Shown in pieces: positions 17,255-26,638 of a stretch of DNA of 35,741 nt. The notes under the pieces were generated by a model. That model made no database searches and was not told the DNA's origin. It saw nothing but the letters and a program-made list of their open reading frames with translations. The DNA is taken from positions 1-35,741 of the forward strand of contig JAHFBZ010000014.1 of assembly GCA_023249725.1 (NCBI GenBank). The letters are read 5' to 3'. A program made the translations under genes and the position numbers. This stretch comes from Methanobacteriaceae archaeon. Its GTDB lineage: Archaea > Methanobacteriota > Methanobacteria > Methanobacteriales > Methanobacteriaceae. Position 1 is the first letter of the stretch. Every line of letters starts with the position of its first letter.

Positions 17255-17624
17255 ATGAAATCACCCCATCTTTGCCTTCTTCTCTGATTCGTCTAAATAC
17301 CATTTCCACTTCATCACCAATTTTAACGTCTTCCGGATTGCAATCCACTATTTGAGTAGTGACTTTTGCTCCTTCTTCTAATTCGACTATAGCTACCACA
17401 TAAGGTGCTATTTCCTTGAATTCATCAGTGGGCGTGGTAATGACTGAGTAAGTAAAAATTTTACCTTTTCCAGTTAATTGTATATCTTCCAGTTGCCCTT
17501 TTCTCCTACATTCCGGGCATATGATACGACTTGGGAAAAAAACCGTGCCGCATTGTGCGCATTTAGAACCTATTAGATTATAACGCTGTGGAATATGACG
17601 CCATGCTCGTACAGTATCTGACAT
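17226..17624 (-). CDS. DUF35 OB-fold/zinc-ribbon protein (thiolase/HMG-CoA synthase partner type)
   Basis: The 132-residue protein has an N-terminal rubredoxin-like zinc ribbon (Cys22, Cys25, Cys36, Cys39) and an OB fold (about 45-125). RHIPQRYNLIG and APYVVAIVELEEG are typical of archaeal proteins that bridge acetoacetyl-CoA thiolase and HMG-CoA synthase and channel the intermediate. Here neither partner is adjacent; instead the gene overlaps cfbA by 29 bases. GGAGGA precedes the ATG. The role in mevalonate synthesis is inferred from family and from the UbiD-family gene 3 kb away. Confidence 0.8.
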   Translation of the reverse strand: MSDTVRAWRHIPQRYNLIGSKCAQCGTVFFPSRIICPECRRKGQLEDIQLTGKGKIFTYSVITTPTDEFKEIAPYVVAIVELEEGAKVTTQIVDCNPEDVKIGDEVEMVFRRIREEGKDGVISYGFKFKLKK

Positions 17625-18221
17625 ATTAGTCCTCCATAATCTGATTTTGCCTAATATTTGATTTAATTTGTAATATAAAAAATTAAATTCAAAAATTTTA
17701 ATATATTTTCAAAATCGGAATTTTAATATAAATTTTAATATAAAATTACTTAATATCTTTCTTATTTTAATTAATTTTATTAATTTAAAGATTTTGTTGT
17801 CAAGTTTCATTAATTTAAGAATTCTATTATAAAAAATGCCGTATTAATCGGCCAAATATTAATAATAAAGTAAAAAAATTTTACTTCTAAATTACTCATT
17901 TAATCTTGGAAGTCATTATAATTAAATTCTTTGGTAGAAGAAAAAAGTAAATACGTTATATAATACTTAAAAATAATTTTAAGTGCTATTTATAAGTCTT
18001 AAATCTTTAATACTTACTATTGTTAGTTATTATTCGAATATAATCATTTAATTATTGTTTTTAGTTTTTTTGAAGTATTATTTATTAAATAAATAAATTT
18101 GCTTATTCATTACTATTTCTTATTATAGTTTAAAATAGTAATACTTTTATATAATAAATAATAATTAATTGATATAAAGTTAATACATAAATTAAACAAT
18201 TTAACTCGATCTGGTGAAAAC
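17625..18221. other. 597-bp AT-rich divergent intergenic region with inverted repeats
   Basis: No ORF recognised. It contains three short hairpins: GCCG/CGGC (17838-17852), AAGTAAAA/TTTTACTT (17868-17886), and ACTTAAAA/TTTTAAGT (17965-17984). There is a TATA-like box for the rightward gene at 18146-18154. A small RNA cannot be excluded. Confidence 0.45.
18146..18154 (+). promoter_or_regulatory. Putative TATA box for the Cys-rich surface protein gene
   Basis: TTTATATAA lies about 70 bases before the ATG at 18222, giving a predicted leader of about 45 bases. Pattern only. Confidence 0.3.
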
Positions 18222-19190
18222 ATGGATAAAAAAGGTTATGTAATGACAGGAACTTCTTTTTTGCTGATTTTACCAGCTATTTTAATTGCCATAACCTTAT
18301 TAAACTATGTTCATGGTGAAAACGAAATTACTACCCAGTCTATTCAATCAGATACCTTGAATTTTGCATCAGAAGATCTTAAAAGAAATATACCAACCCT
18401 ATCTAGACAATCTATGGAAAATATATCATTAGAGATAATTGATAATAACAAAACAGTTGAAAACAGCCCAGAATCTATAAAAAATCAGTTACAGATAAAA
18501 ATTAATAATTTAAGCTCACAATATGTGAAACAAGGCATTAATGTGACTTGCAATGTGGATTCAGTTCAAACATCACCACAAAATTCCTTTTTTATAGAAT
18601 TCAACACTACAATCATTGTAACTCAAGATAATTTAAAGCATAAAGAACATTTATCCCAATTGATTTCCATTGAAGGATTGCCTGATCCGCTTCCCTTTGT
18701 TAAATGTCGTCCTTATGGATACCTAACTCACAATAGTACCAGAACCAGTTATGGGAGTAGTTTAAATAATTACTTGGCAAACACTAGCGTAAAAAATGCG
18801 AGTTTATATGAAAATGCAAGTTCACCATTCATAATTAAAAAATGTCCCTATGATCCTTACTTAAGTCATGGTTCTAAAAATACTATGAAAAATTGTCAGG
18901 AAAATGGTTTTTATCACGATAGTAGTGATGGTTCCTGTTATCTCTGCCGTTTAGAAGGAAAAGGCCTCTGTGCTCATTTTGGATTTGAAGTTTTTATTCA
19001 GCCATCCCCTGTTTATTTTAATCCCCAAAATAATAGTTCAGTTAATTTAGAGGGTCCTTGTTCCTCGGATCATGTTATTTTTGGTGGAGAAACATATCCT
19101 GGCAAAGCCATAATTTATAAAATTGAAAATGGAACAAATTATTTCTTATTCTTAGATAATGGCCATGCTTCCAAATATGGTGCCATCTAG
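18222..19190 (+). CDS. Membrane-anchored, Cys-rich, sequon-rich surface protein (pilin-like N-terminus)
   Basis: The family name is not recognised. The 322 residues begin DKKGYVMTGTSFLLILPAIL, a lysine-glycine followed by one hydrophobic helix (about 7-29). This resembles an archaeal type IV pilin/class III signal, though the usual glutamine and glutamate are absent. The rest is extracellular in character, with about 12 N-X-S/T sequons. The C-terminal half contains most of the eight cysteines, in KCRPYGYL, KKCPYDPYLSHG, SCYLCRLEGKGLCAHFG and GPCSSDHVIFGG. GGTGA precedes the ATG. It is followed 54 bases later by a second protein of similar design. A surface or pilus-like role is inference. Confidence 0.65.
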   Translation: MDKKGYVMTGTSFLLILPAILIAITLLNYVHGENEITTQSIQSDTLNFASEDLKRNIPTLSRQSMENISLEIIDNNKTVENSPESIKNQLQIKINNLSSQYVKQGINVTCNVDSVQTSPQNSFFIEFNTTIIVTQDNLKHKEHLSQLISIEGLPDPLPFVKCRPYGYLTHNSTRTSYGSSLNNYLANTSVKNASLYENASSPFIIKKCPYDPYLSHGSKNTMKNCQENGFYHDSSDGSCYLCRLEGKGLCAHFGFEVFIQPSPVYFNPQNNSSVNLEGPCSSDHVIFGGETYPGKAIIYKIENGTNYFLFLDNGHASKYGAI

Positions 19191-19244
19191 ACTTTATTTT
19201 GTAATAAATAATGAAAAATAGAAAAATTCAAAATGTGAGAATAA

Positions 19245-20315
19245 ATGTATTTCCAGATTTTAAGCCTGCTCAAAAAATTTAATACCCAATCAATTTTGAA
19301 TGATTCCAAAGGGTTTATATTTTCAACTGATTTGTTGCTTTCAATAATCATAATAACAGTGATAATAGGAATTTCCGCTGATGCCATAGATTATAGTAAT
19401 GGTTTTATGGGAGATCAGAATTCCAGAGCAATCCTGGAACGTTGTACATTGGAAGCTGCAGATATACTTATTAAAACCCCAGGTTCTCCAGATAATTGGG
19501 AAGTACTTCCTAATTGTGAGGGAATATCTCCGGGATTGGCATTAAATTACAATAATTCTAAGAGCGTATCTAATACATTATCTTGGGAAAAAATAAATAA
19601 TCTCACTAAAAATTATGATAAACTCGTAGAAAACAAAATTTTTCCCAAAAATATCAAATCAAACATTATTATATATCCTCTAGATCCCCGAATAAAACCA
19701 ATAATCATTAATGAAGAACCTATATCATCTAAATCTGCAGAAATAGTAGTGATCAATCGAACAGTGCAATGCAATTTTTTGAGTAATTACACTGTTATAA
19801 TTATGGATTGGAATAAATACAAACTAAATAATTCTCAAAACGTATCTAACACATTTAAATATTCACAGTCAGATATTTGTCCCCATCAAGAATTAAATGA
19901 CAGTCTAAACCATACTTCACCCACAAATACATCCCCCTCTAAAATATGGGAATGCCATCACTTCAATACCAGCGCAGATTATTTGGAAAAAAATGATTAT
20001 TATTTACTCACTGATCCATCACCCATCATTGGAGAATCTTCTTACTGGAGTTTAGACACTGCAAATAATCTTTCTAGTGTAAATAACTCTTTTAAATCAC
20101 CTAATATAAAATTAAATGATGAAATAAAAAATTTGATGGAAAATAAAAAAAATATGACGTTATGGATTCATATAATTGGTCCTGAATCTACTATTAATTC
20201 TTTTAAAGTTTATTTAGTTGCTGTCCCTAAAAACACGGATTTTAATTATATAAAAGCAGAATATTTCAAATTTCAAACCTGTAATTTTATTTTAAAAACA
20301 TGGTTATCTGATTAA
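19245..20315 (+). CDS. Membrane-anchored sequon-rich surface protein, pilin-like
   Basis: The 356-residue protein has a polar 27-residue leader ending in KGFIFSTDLLLSIIIITVI, so lysine-glycine is followed by a hydrophobic helix (about 23-46). The helix leads into ADAIDYSNG and a TPGSPDNWE motif that I associate with archaeal pilin-like membrane proteins. About 13 N-X-S/T sequons mark the rest as a likely N-glycosylated exterior domain. Two C-X-H/C-rich short segments (SDICPHQ, WECHHFN) occur. The ATG has only a weak GTGAGA site, so coupling to the upstream gene is plausible. Function is unknown; the pair may form one surface structure. Confidence 0.65.
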   Translation: MYFQILSLLKKFNTQSILNDSKGFIFSTDLLLSIIIITVIIGISADAIDYSNGFMGDQNSRAILERCTLEAADILIKTPGSPDNWEVLPNCEGISPGLALNYNNSKSVSNTLSWEKINNLTKNYDKLVENKIFPKNIKSNIIIYPLDPRIKPIIINEEPISSKSAEIVVINRTVQCNFLSNYTVIIMDWNKYKLNNSQNVSNTFKYSQSDICPHQELNDSLNHTSPTNTSPSKIWECHHFNTSADYLEKNDYYLLTDPSPIIGESSYWSLDTANNLSSVNNSFKSPNIKLNDEIKNLMENKKNMTLWIHIIGPESTINSFKVYLVAVPKNTDFNYIKAEYFKFQTCNFILKTWLSD

Positions 20316-20454
20316 ATCTGATACCATCAATTTGTATAGATGAATCTGATTAAGATCTAGCAGTTATTAAAAATAAATTAAAATAATTTATTAAATGATT
20401 GATAATCCATTAAAATTAATAAAAATAATTATAAAAAGAATGGTTATGTAATCA

Positions 20455-21525
20455 TTATTTGATTTGAGAAGTCTTAAAAATACATTCCCTTCGCAGTTTT
20501 AAGAGATCTTTTTTCTTTTTTTTAAGGTCTTCAACATCATCTAAGATTTCAGGTAGTTTTTCCATTATACATTTAACTGTAGCATCATGGTGAATCCATT
20601 CACAGTCCTGACAGCTCCATACTCCCTTGTCTTTGATCCAATGGCCTCCAGTTGAAGTATCACCACAGGGATAAAAAGGACAGTAGCAGAATGTGCAGTT
20701 TTGAGGATGATGGTGGCATGGATAGTACTCACATGACCTATTAGGCCCATCTATACTTTCTCCATTCAGAAATTTCTCATAAAACTCTTTTGAAAGAGGG
20801 TGGATTGGTTGTTTAACTACATAGCCTCGGGGAGTGATCATATGTCCATTTTCTACATAGGTAGTAGAATTGCCAATAATTATTATGGTTGACATGTCAA
20901 TTTGATCTTCTTCTAGGTTTTCTAGAGTTGTGACTGTGATTTGAGGTGGTTGTGAACTACTTTTAACAAATCCCACCGTAGTGGCTGGATTTATAGTATT
21001 CATAAGTATTTTAATGGCTTCTCGAAATGGTGATTTTCGGGTTTTGCTGATAGGATTATACAAAGCTATAACCATGCCCCCAAGTGCAGCATGCTTAATT
21101 TTACGCTTTATTTCACTTAAAGGAGTTAATATGTCACTCAAACTAATAAGTGCAAAGTCGTGTAGCGGTGCTCCCAACAAAGAAGCCCCATAGTTAGCTG
21201 CTGTAACACCCGGAATGATTTCGAATTGAACACCACTATATTTTCCAGCTAATTGAAAGAAAACATTGGCCATGCCAAAAATTCCCGGATCACCAGAACT
21301 GATTAATGCTACTTGTTTACCATCCAGATGCTTTTGTATGGCCATTTCTACTCGGGCGATTTCATCACCCATTCCTTTTTTAATAACTTCTTTTCCATTT
21401 AATAAGTCTTCAATTGAATCAATGTACTTTTTATATCCAATGACTACTTCCGCTTTTTCTATAGATTCCAATGCCCTCAGAGTTATATCCTTAGGTGAAG
21501 GTCCTATGCCTATAATACTAATCAT
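20455..21525 (-). CDS. cobJ: Cobalt-precorrin-3B C17-methyltransferase with C-terminal Cys-rich domain
   Basis: The N-terminal 235 residues are a tetrapyrrole SAM methylase: [55 protein letters not shown] and YNPISKTR are the CobJ/CbiH signatures for ring-contracting methylation in cobamide synthesis. Fused behind it (about 262-320) is a small domain with ten cysteines counting the tail (265, 270, 277, 280, 282, 287, 305, 308, 319, 348), of the 'cysteine-rich small domain' type (PF04071). It is followed by a lysine-rich tail. The domain may bind metal or an Fe-S cluster. I chose ATG 21525 (GAGTGA upstream) over GTG 21534. Confidence 0.88.
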   Translation of the reverse strand: MISIIGIGPSPKDITLRALESIEKAEVVIGYKKYIDSIEDLLNGKEVIKKGMGDEIARVEMAIQKHLDGKQVALISSGDPGIFGMANVFFQLAGKYSGVQFEIIPGVTAANYGASLLGAPLHDFALISLSDILTPLSEIKRKIKHAALGGMVIALYNPISKTRKSPFREAIKILMNTINPATTVGFVKSSSQPPQITVTTLENLEEDQIDMSTIIIIGNSTTYVENGHMITPRGYVVKQPIHPLSKEFYEKFLNGESIDGPNRSCEYYPCHHHPQNCTFCYCPFYPCGDTSTGGHWIKDKGVWSCQDCEWIHHDATVKCIMEKLPEILDDVEDLKKKKKDLLKLRRECIFKTSQIK

Positions 21526-21588
21526 GAAATTCACTCTTTGTTTGATTCTGAATGTTGTTATTGGGTTTTAATGTGGTGTGTTTTCTCT

Positions 21589-21611
21589 AAACTGAATTAA
21601 TTATTCAGTTT
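21589..21611 (-). promoter_or_regulatory. Hairpin between the surface-protein gene and cobJ
   Basis: AAACTGAAT and ATTCAGTTT form a perfect 9-bp stem with a 5-base loop. Further CAGTT copies follow at 21612 and 21623. It lies just beyond the upstream gene's stop and about 65 bases before cobJ. No T-run follows on the minus strand, so it is more likely a processing or regulatory element than a terminator. Confidence 0.4.
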
Positions 21612-21621
21612 CAGTTATTAT

Positions 21622-22143
21622 TCAGTTATTGGTATACATTCTAGAAATTGAAACTATCTTAATAGAGTTCAAATCTATTAAGAATCCTTTGCTAGTACTA
21701 TTAGCATTTGCAGTGGCTGTAATCATGAAATCGGCACTAGGAGTAATTACAATTTGTCCTCCGCCAGTACTATTACCACCAGTACTATTTTCTTTATAAC
21801 CCATTATGGTAAGGTTTACCGGAACTGGACTTTTGCTTTGATCAGCAAAACTTGTGGCATTGAGAGTTTTTATGTCAACTCCATCTAATTTAGCCTTAGT
21901 TTGAAGTGATTGGGACACTAAATTAGTATTTGATATATTCAAAATATCAGGAGTGCCCGTTAATGCTTTATTCACATCACCACCCACATTAAAAATTGCA
22001 GAAATTCTGTCAATCTGCATGTTCATTAACTTTTCAATATCCGGTGGTTGTGAAGTAACTATAGTGTATGAGCTAACTAATCCCACTTCAAAAAAAACAA
22101 TGAAAAATACTAGAAAAATTATGAATTTCAAAATTCTTGACAA
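21622..22143 (-). CDS. Small secreted or membrane-anchored sequon-rich protein
   Basis: The family is not recognised. The 173 residues start with one hydrophobic helix (about 5-27, RILKFIIFLVFFIVFFEVG) acting as a signal or anchor. A short domain follows containing six N-X-S/T sequons and a Gly/Ser/Asn linker (ENSTGGNSTGGG, about 116-127). The C-terminal half is predicted beta-rich. The start is TTG, supported by AAGGTGG four bases upstream. It is divergent from the DNA polymerase gene and upstream of cobJ in the same direction. A surface location is inferred. Confidence 0.6.
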   Translation of the reverse strand: MSRILKFIIFLVFFIVFFEVGLVSSYTIVTSQPPDIEKLMNMQIDRISAIFNVGGDVNKALTGTPDILNISNTNLVSQSLQTKAKLDGVDIKTLNATSFADQSKSPVPVNLTIMGYKENSTGGNSTGGGQIVITPSADFMITATANANSTSKGFLIDLNSIKIVSISRMYTNN

Positions 22144-22507
22144 ATAACCACCTTTTTGCTATGTAGAAGAGTTTAGATTATTCTAAATTAATATAAATAA
22201 TGTATAGTGCTTTAAATAAGTATTGTACATCTTAAACCGTTTAAATTAAATATTTAGATTAATTATTTTTTAAATGGATTCTTTTAGAGACCTGAAATAA
22301 TTTATTAATGATTGTTATTGAATAATTGTTTAGAATTTATTTATAAATTTATCTTATAAATTACTACTCAGATTTACTATTTATATGATTGTAACTAGTA
22401 TTTTATATAAGAATTTCTAACATAGAATTATAGTTCACTAATTCAGATTTTATTGTTAAAAATATTTTAAACTATTTATCATTTTAAAAATTAATTTAAA
22501 GATTATT
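22144..22507. other. 364-bp divergent promoter region
   Basis: Highly AT-rich sequence between the small surface-protein gene (minus) and the PolD small-subunit gene (plus). No ORF, no structured RNA and no strong repeat seen; many A/T-only short palindromes. Confidence 0.4.
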
Positions 22508-24133
22508 ATGAGTCAAAATATTCTACTTAAGTTTGCTAATGCCGGAATTTTAGTTAATGAAGCTGCTTACGACAAAATCAACTTATTAGACGATCCGGTT
22601 CACATTTCTTCTTCATTAATTACAGATCTAGTTGGAAAAGGAATAAAAAAAAGAGATCTTGTAATTTTAACTGGAGAAATGTTAGATCGTTTTTTAGAAA
22701 AAGAAGGTATGATAAGCCAAGTAAAAATTTCAAGTTCGGAACCTAACTCCACAAACTTCGATTCTAGTTTAAAATTGGAATCAAGAATAAAAAACCTGGA
22801 AAGCACAGAAATTGACACAGAATATTCTTCATTAGGTAATTATTCACCGGAAATTGATTTAGTTACTGAATCTGTTTCTGAAGCAGATATCCCGTCATTA
22901 AATATTCCAAGTAATGTGGAATTTAATTTCGAGATTATTCAAGATACTAGTAAGAAATCTTACACCAGTGGAGATATTAAGGATATGATTTCTTATTTTA
23001 ATAGCAGATATGAGAAAATTAAAGGCATATTATCAAAAAGAAGGGAATTAAAAGGTTCTATCTCAATTACAGACATTTTTCAAACAAAAGATGAAGTTAA
23101 AATTATTGGAATGGTAAAAGATTTCCGAACTACTAAAAATGGGCATAAAATACTGGAAATAGAAGATGAAACGGGCGAAATCAGTGTTTTAGTGCATAAT
23201 GATAATCACAAGCTATTTGAAAAATCGGAAACCATTGTTAGAGATGAAGTTATTGGAATTATAGGTGTTAGAAAAGGGAATTTATTTATTTCCTCAGAAA
23301 TTATTCATCCTGGAGTTCCTAGAATTGAAGAAAAGCCCATGAATTTTTCTGCTGTATTTATATCTGATGTTCATATCGGCAGCCTCAACTTTCTGGAAGA
23401 GGTATTTGAAAAATTTATAAAATGGGTTAATTGTGAATTTGGAAGTCCTGAGCAAATTGAAATAGCTAAAGATGTTAAATATCTCTTGGTTGCAGGAGAT
23501 ATAGTAGATGGAATTGGTGTTTACCCAAATCAAGATGATGATCTTAATATAAAAGACATAACTCGACAATATGAAGAAGCAGCCCGCTTATTTGGTCAAA
23601 TCAGGCCAGATATAAAAATAATTTTTGCCCCTGGAAACCACGACGCATCAAGATTAGCTGAACCCCAACCAGCAGTTCCAGAAGAGTATGCTAAGGCTCT
23701 TTATAATCTTAAAAATGCTGAATTTGTAAGTAGCCCAGCTATTGTAAGTCTTGATGGTATAAAAACTCTTATTTATCATGGTAACAGTTTTCTTGACATA
23801 ACCATGAGTATTAAAGGATTGAGTCAAGAGAGATCTGACATTATTATGAAAGAACTTCTTGAAAAAAGACATTTAGCACCAATATATGGTGAAAGAACTC
23901 CGTTAGCATCTGAAATAGAAGATTATTTAGTAATGGAGGATATTCCACATATATTCCACACCGGCCATGTCCACATTAACTCCTACAAAAATTACAAAGG
24001 AGTTCATATGATAAACTCCGGAACCTTCCAGTCCCAAACCGATTTCATGAAACGGCTTAATATAGTTCCTACTTGTGGAGAAGTTCCAGTGATTCATAGG
24101 GGCGAATTCAAGCTTTTAAAATTTAGTGAATGA
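22508..24133 (+). CDS. polB: DNA polymerase D small subunit (DP1)
   Basis: The 541-residue small subunit of the archaeal replicative polymerase PolD provides the proofreading 3'-5' exonuclease. An N-terminal domain (1-70) and a variable acidic linker (about 75-150) are followed by an OB fold (about 195-265). A calcineurin-like phosphoesterase domain comes last, with SDVHIG (Asp287, His289), AGDIVDG (Asp331), GNHD (377-379), YHGNS (His424) and HTGHVH (His487, His489). All metal ligands are present, so the nuclease should be active. The ATG has no clear ribosome binding site, suggesting a leaderless or short-leader transcript. The large subunit is not in the window. Confidence 0.95.
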   Translation: MSQNILLKFANAGILVNEAAYDKINLLDDPVHISSSLITDLVGKGIKKRDLVILTGEMLDRFLEKEGMISQVKISSSEPNSTNFDSSLKLESRIKNLESTEIDTEYSSLGNYSPEIDLVTESVSEADIPSLNIPSNVEFNFEIIQDTSKKSYTSGDIKDMISYFNSRYEKIKGILSKRRELKGSISITDIFQTKDEVKIIGMVKDFRTTKNGHKILEIEDETGEISVLVHNDNHKLFEKSETIVRDEVIGIIGVRKGNLFISSEIIHPGVPRIEEKPMNFSAVFISDVHIGSLNFLEEVFEKFIKWVNCEFGSPEQIEIAKDVKYLLVAGDIVDGIGVYPNQDDDLNIKDITRQYEEAARLFGQIRPDIKIIFAPGNHDASRLAEPQPAVPEEYAKALYNLKNAEFVSSPAIVSLDGIKTLIYHGNSFLDITMSIKGLSQERSDIIMKELLEKRHLAPIYGERTPLASEIEDYLVMEDIPHIFHTGHVHINSYKNYKGVHMINSGTFQSQTDFMKRLNIVPTCGEVPVIHRGEFKLLKFSE

Positions 24134-24234
24134 TATTTTTAATTAATTTTTGTGTGATATTTCAGTTTTAAATGAAATTTATAGGGAAATTGATAGAATA
24201 TTTTTTTAATAATCAGGATATGGAGATATTTAAA

Positions 24235-24816
24235 ATGAGTGGAAAAAATCTAGTAAAATCTGTAATAGACGCTTCAAATTACATTTTTAACAGAAAACTT
24301 GTCTCAGGTAAAGCAGGAAATGTTAGTGCTAGATTTAAAGACCATGAAATGGATATTGTAGCCATAACACCCACAGGAATTTCATTAGCAGATGTTAATC
24401 AAGAAAATGTGGTTTTAGTTGATTTAAATGGTAATTATCTTTCCAGAGGTCAGCCTTCTTCTGAACTTTTCTTACATTTAGAAATTTATAAAAATAGACC
24501 TGATGTCATGGGAATTGTGCATACTCATTCTCCTTATGCAACCGGTTTTTCATTTTCTGATAAAAAAATAAGGAGATTAGAAGGTTTCGGTGAAATCAAA
24601 AAACATTATTTAGAAGAATTGGAATATCAAAAACCAGGTAGTAGAGAACTTGCCCAAGAAACTGCTGCAAAAATGATTGATGAAGATGTAATCATATTAA
24701 AAAATCACGGCGTAGTAGCTAGTGGGATTAATGTAAAAGAAGCAGCTTCACTGGCAGAATTTGTGGAAGAAATAGCAAAAACCCAGTTTGTATCCCACAT
24801 TCTAAATATAAAATAA
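24235..24816 (+). CDS. fucA: L-fuculose-1-phosphate aldolase-type class II aldolase
   Basis: The 193-residue zinc-dependent aldolase has its zinc ligands His96, His98 and His158 (GIVHTHSPYATG; LKNHGVV) and probable catalytic Glu77 (SSELFLHLEIYK). GNVSARF near residue 29 is the phosphate-binding loop. In methanogens the homologue splits fuculose-1-phosphate to lactaldehyde, a proposed source of lactate for F420. I chose ATG 24235 because GGAGAT at 24222-24227 is correctly spaced. In-frame ATGs at 24172 and 24220 would give extra N-terminal residues absent from short archaeal homologues. It lies 100 bases after the polymerase gene. Confidence 0.82.
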   Translation: MSGKNLVKSVIDASNYIFNRKLVSGKAGNVSARFKDHEMDIVAITPTGISLADVNQENVVLVDLNGNYLSRGQPSSELFLHLEIYKNRPDVMGIVHTHSPYATGFSFSDKKIRRLEGFGEIKKHYLEELEYQKPGSRELAQETAAKMIDEDVIILKNHGVVASGINVKEAASLAEFVEEIAKTQFVSHILNIK

Positions 24817-24998
24817 TGAATAATCTATAAACTAAAAATAATCAAAATTAAGGTATTTTTATTTGAAAATAAGAATTATAATTGTTAAATATATTAAAAT
24901 TTTAATTTAAAAATAATCTAGAATAAGTATAATTTATAAAAAGTTATTTATTGTTTTTAATTAATAAATAAGATTAAAATATTAAAAATTTAATAAAT

Positions 24999-25253
24999 TT
25001 AGTTCCGAATTGATTCTAATTCGCTTAAAATTTCCCAAATTAATGTTCTAGCATGAATCGGTATATTTGGGTCATTACTAATCTCATCGAGAATTGAAAT
25101 TACGGTACTTGCTCTTACGGTAGAGTCTTCCCCTTCATTATTCAATATTTCATTTGATTCTTCTGCAGCCCTGCGTATATTACGTGGAACGCTAGTATCT
25201 TCAGTTATATGTTTTAAAATATCAGAAACGCGATTAAATGCATCCTTACTCAT
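24999..25253 (-). CDS. UPF0147 family protein
   Basis: This 84-residue all-helical protein belongs to the archaeal UPF0147 family, of unknown function. Recognisable segments are [22 protein letters not shown] and a second similar helix pair ([18 protein letters not shown]), giving an internal two-fold pattern. I chose ATG 25253 because GGAGGA lies ten bases upstream; an in-frame ATG at 25280 has none. It stands alone between fucA (convergent) and cbiG (same strand). Confidence 0.85.
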   Translation of the reverse strand: MSKDAFNRVSDILKHITEDTSVPRNIRRAAEESNEILNNEGEDSTVRASTVISILDEISNDPNIPIHARTLIWEILSELESIRN

Positions 25254-25401
25254 AATAAATTCCTCCAAGTATAATTCCAAAAAAATTTAGATAATAGTTA
25301 TATTCAATGTGCTTTATGTTACTTTATTTAAAAAGGTTTTGGTATAGTCTAATATCAATTCAGGAATATTTAAATTTTTATTTAAATTTAAAAATCCATA
25401 T

Positions 25402-26544
25402 TTAATTATCAGAAACTGCAACTGCGATAGTAACACCATTGAAAGCAGTCTTTTTAAATATTAATTTGGAATTATCACCAGCAATTAAAAGAGCTGCAGG
25501 TTCACATACTCCTTTTACTCCAAAAGTATTTTCTACAAACTCTGAAGGATGCATCTGTTCTGATTCGAATTCTTTTATTTGGTCCATTTTAACGATTTCC
25601 AGAGGAATATTTAATTCATTAGATGCTTCTAAAATTCCTTTTTCATCCTGTTTAATTTCAGCCGTAGCCATTAAATCAAATCTATTCACAGGCAAGTTTA
25701 ATATTTCAGCAGCTTTTTTTATGGAAATTATTACCTGATCTTTAGAAACTCCTTTACGGCTTCCAATACCAATTACTAATTTTTTAGGCCTTAAAATCAA
25801 TAAAACAGAGTTATTAATATTTTTATCTTCATTTAAAATGCTTTTATTTAAATCATTTTTTAAATTAGAATCATTTGAATTTAAATCCATATCATGTAGT
25901 TTTTCAGAGCAATTAACTGCTAAAATATCATTTTCTTGAAAATTATTAGAAATTTGATTAGATCTATTGAAATTATCTTTTAAATCCATTCCAGGTGAAT
26001 ATTGATATGTTTTACTAATTTTTGGATCATATAACAAATAATCTATATTTTTATTAGAAAATAAGCCAATTTTTTCTCCTTTTAAAATAAAAGAATTAAA
26101 ATTAAGAATTAATTTAGGATCCATAATTTCCCAGTGAAGTCCCCTGGCCATTTCATCAATTCCTACAAAACCATGAATATCTGTTGAAGTGGTTATAACT
26201 GGATTAGAATCTATTAAATCAGCTATTTTAATAGTTAAATTATTTGCACCACCTAAATGGCCGGACAATAGACTAATAACATTATTTCCACAATCATCAA
26301 TTACAATGATAGCAGAATCTGTAATTTTATTTGAAATTAATCCACAAGAAATTCTGACCATGATACCTAAAGCCATGATACCTATAATTGCGTCAAAATC
26401 ATTAAATACTTTATTTAAATTATTTTTAGCATTCTTATGGAATATTTGAACCTGCATTATAGTAGAATCTTGTTCTAGATTTATTTTAAGCTTATTGGCC
26501 AGTTCTTTACCATGTTTACTGACAGATAATATTGCTATTTTCAT
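25402..26544 (-). CDS. cbiG: Cobalt-precorrin-5A hydrolase CbiG
   Basis: CbiG opens the delta-lactone ring of cobalt-precorrin-5A and releases acetaldehyde in anaerobic cobamide synthesis. The N-terminal domain (about 1-150) has GIMALGIMVR and LLSGHLGGANNL; the C-terminal domain (about 253-380) has KLVIGIGSRKGVS and FGVKGVCEPAALL. The stretch between (about 187-247) is strongly enriched in Asn, Asp and Lys and low in complexity, apparently an expanded linker. GAAGGA precedes the ATG. The gene lies about 90 bases upstream of nothing on its strand but follows cbiB, so the two probably form one transcript. Confidence 0.9.
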   Translation of the reverse strand: MKIAILSVSKHGKELANKLKINLEQDSTIMQVQIFHKNAKNNLNKVFNDFDAIIGIMALGIMVRISCGLISNKITDSAIIVIDDCGNNVISLLSGHLGGANNLTIKIADLIDSNPVITTSTDIHGFVGIDEMARGLHWEIMDPKLILNFNSFILKGEKIGLFSNKNIDYLLYDPKISKTYQYSPGMDLKDNFNRSNQISNNFQENDILAVNCSEKLHDMDLNSNDSNLKNDLNKSILNEDKNINNSVLLILRPKKLVIGIGSRKGVSKDQVIISIKKAAEILNLPVNRFDLMATAEIKQDEKGILEASNELNIPLEIVKMDQIKEFESEQMHPSEFVENTFGVKGVCEPAALLIAGDNSKLIFKKTAFNGVTIAVAVSDN

Positions 26545-26638
26545 TATTTTTCCTTCAAATTCTATATTGAAATATTTTGAATTAATTAAAATTTACTTTA
26601 GGTATTAATAAAATATTTTGAACAGTTTATTATTTTCA

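Noticed and set aside
20565-20750. 61-codon minus-strand ORF in another frame
   Set aside because: It overlaps the Cys-rich domain of cobJ, whose frame shows clear motifs; the alternative frame is a shadow.
25402-26544. Possible frameshift or insertion in cbiG at the Asn-rich stretch
   Set aside because: The frame stays open and both flanking domains are in frame; it reads as a low-complexity linker.
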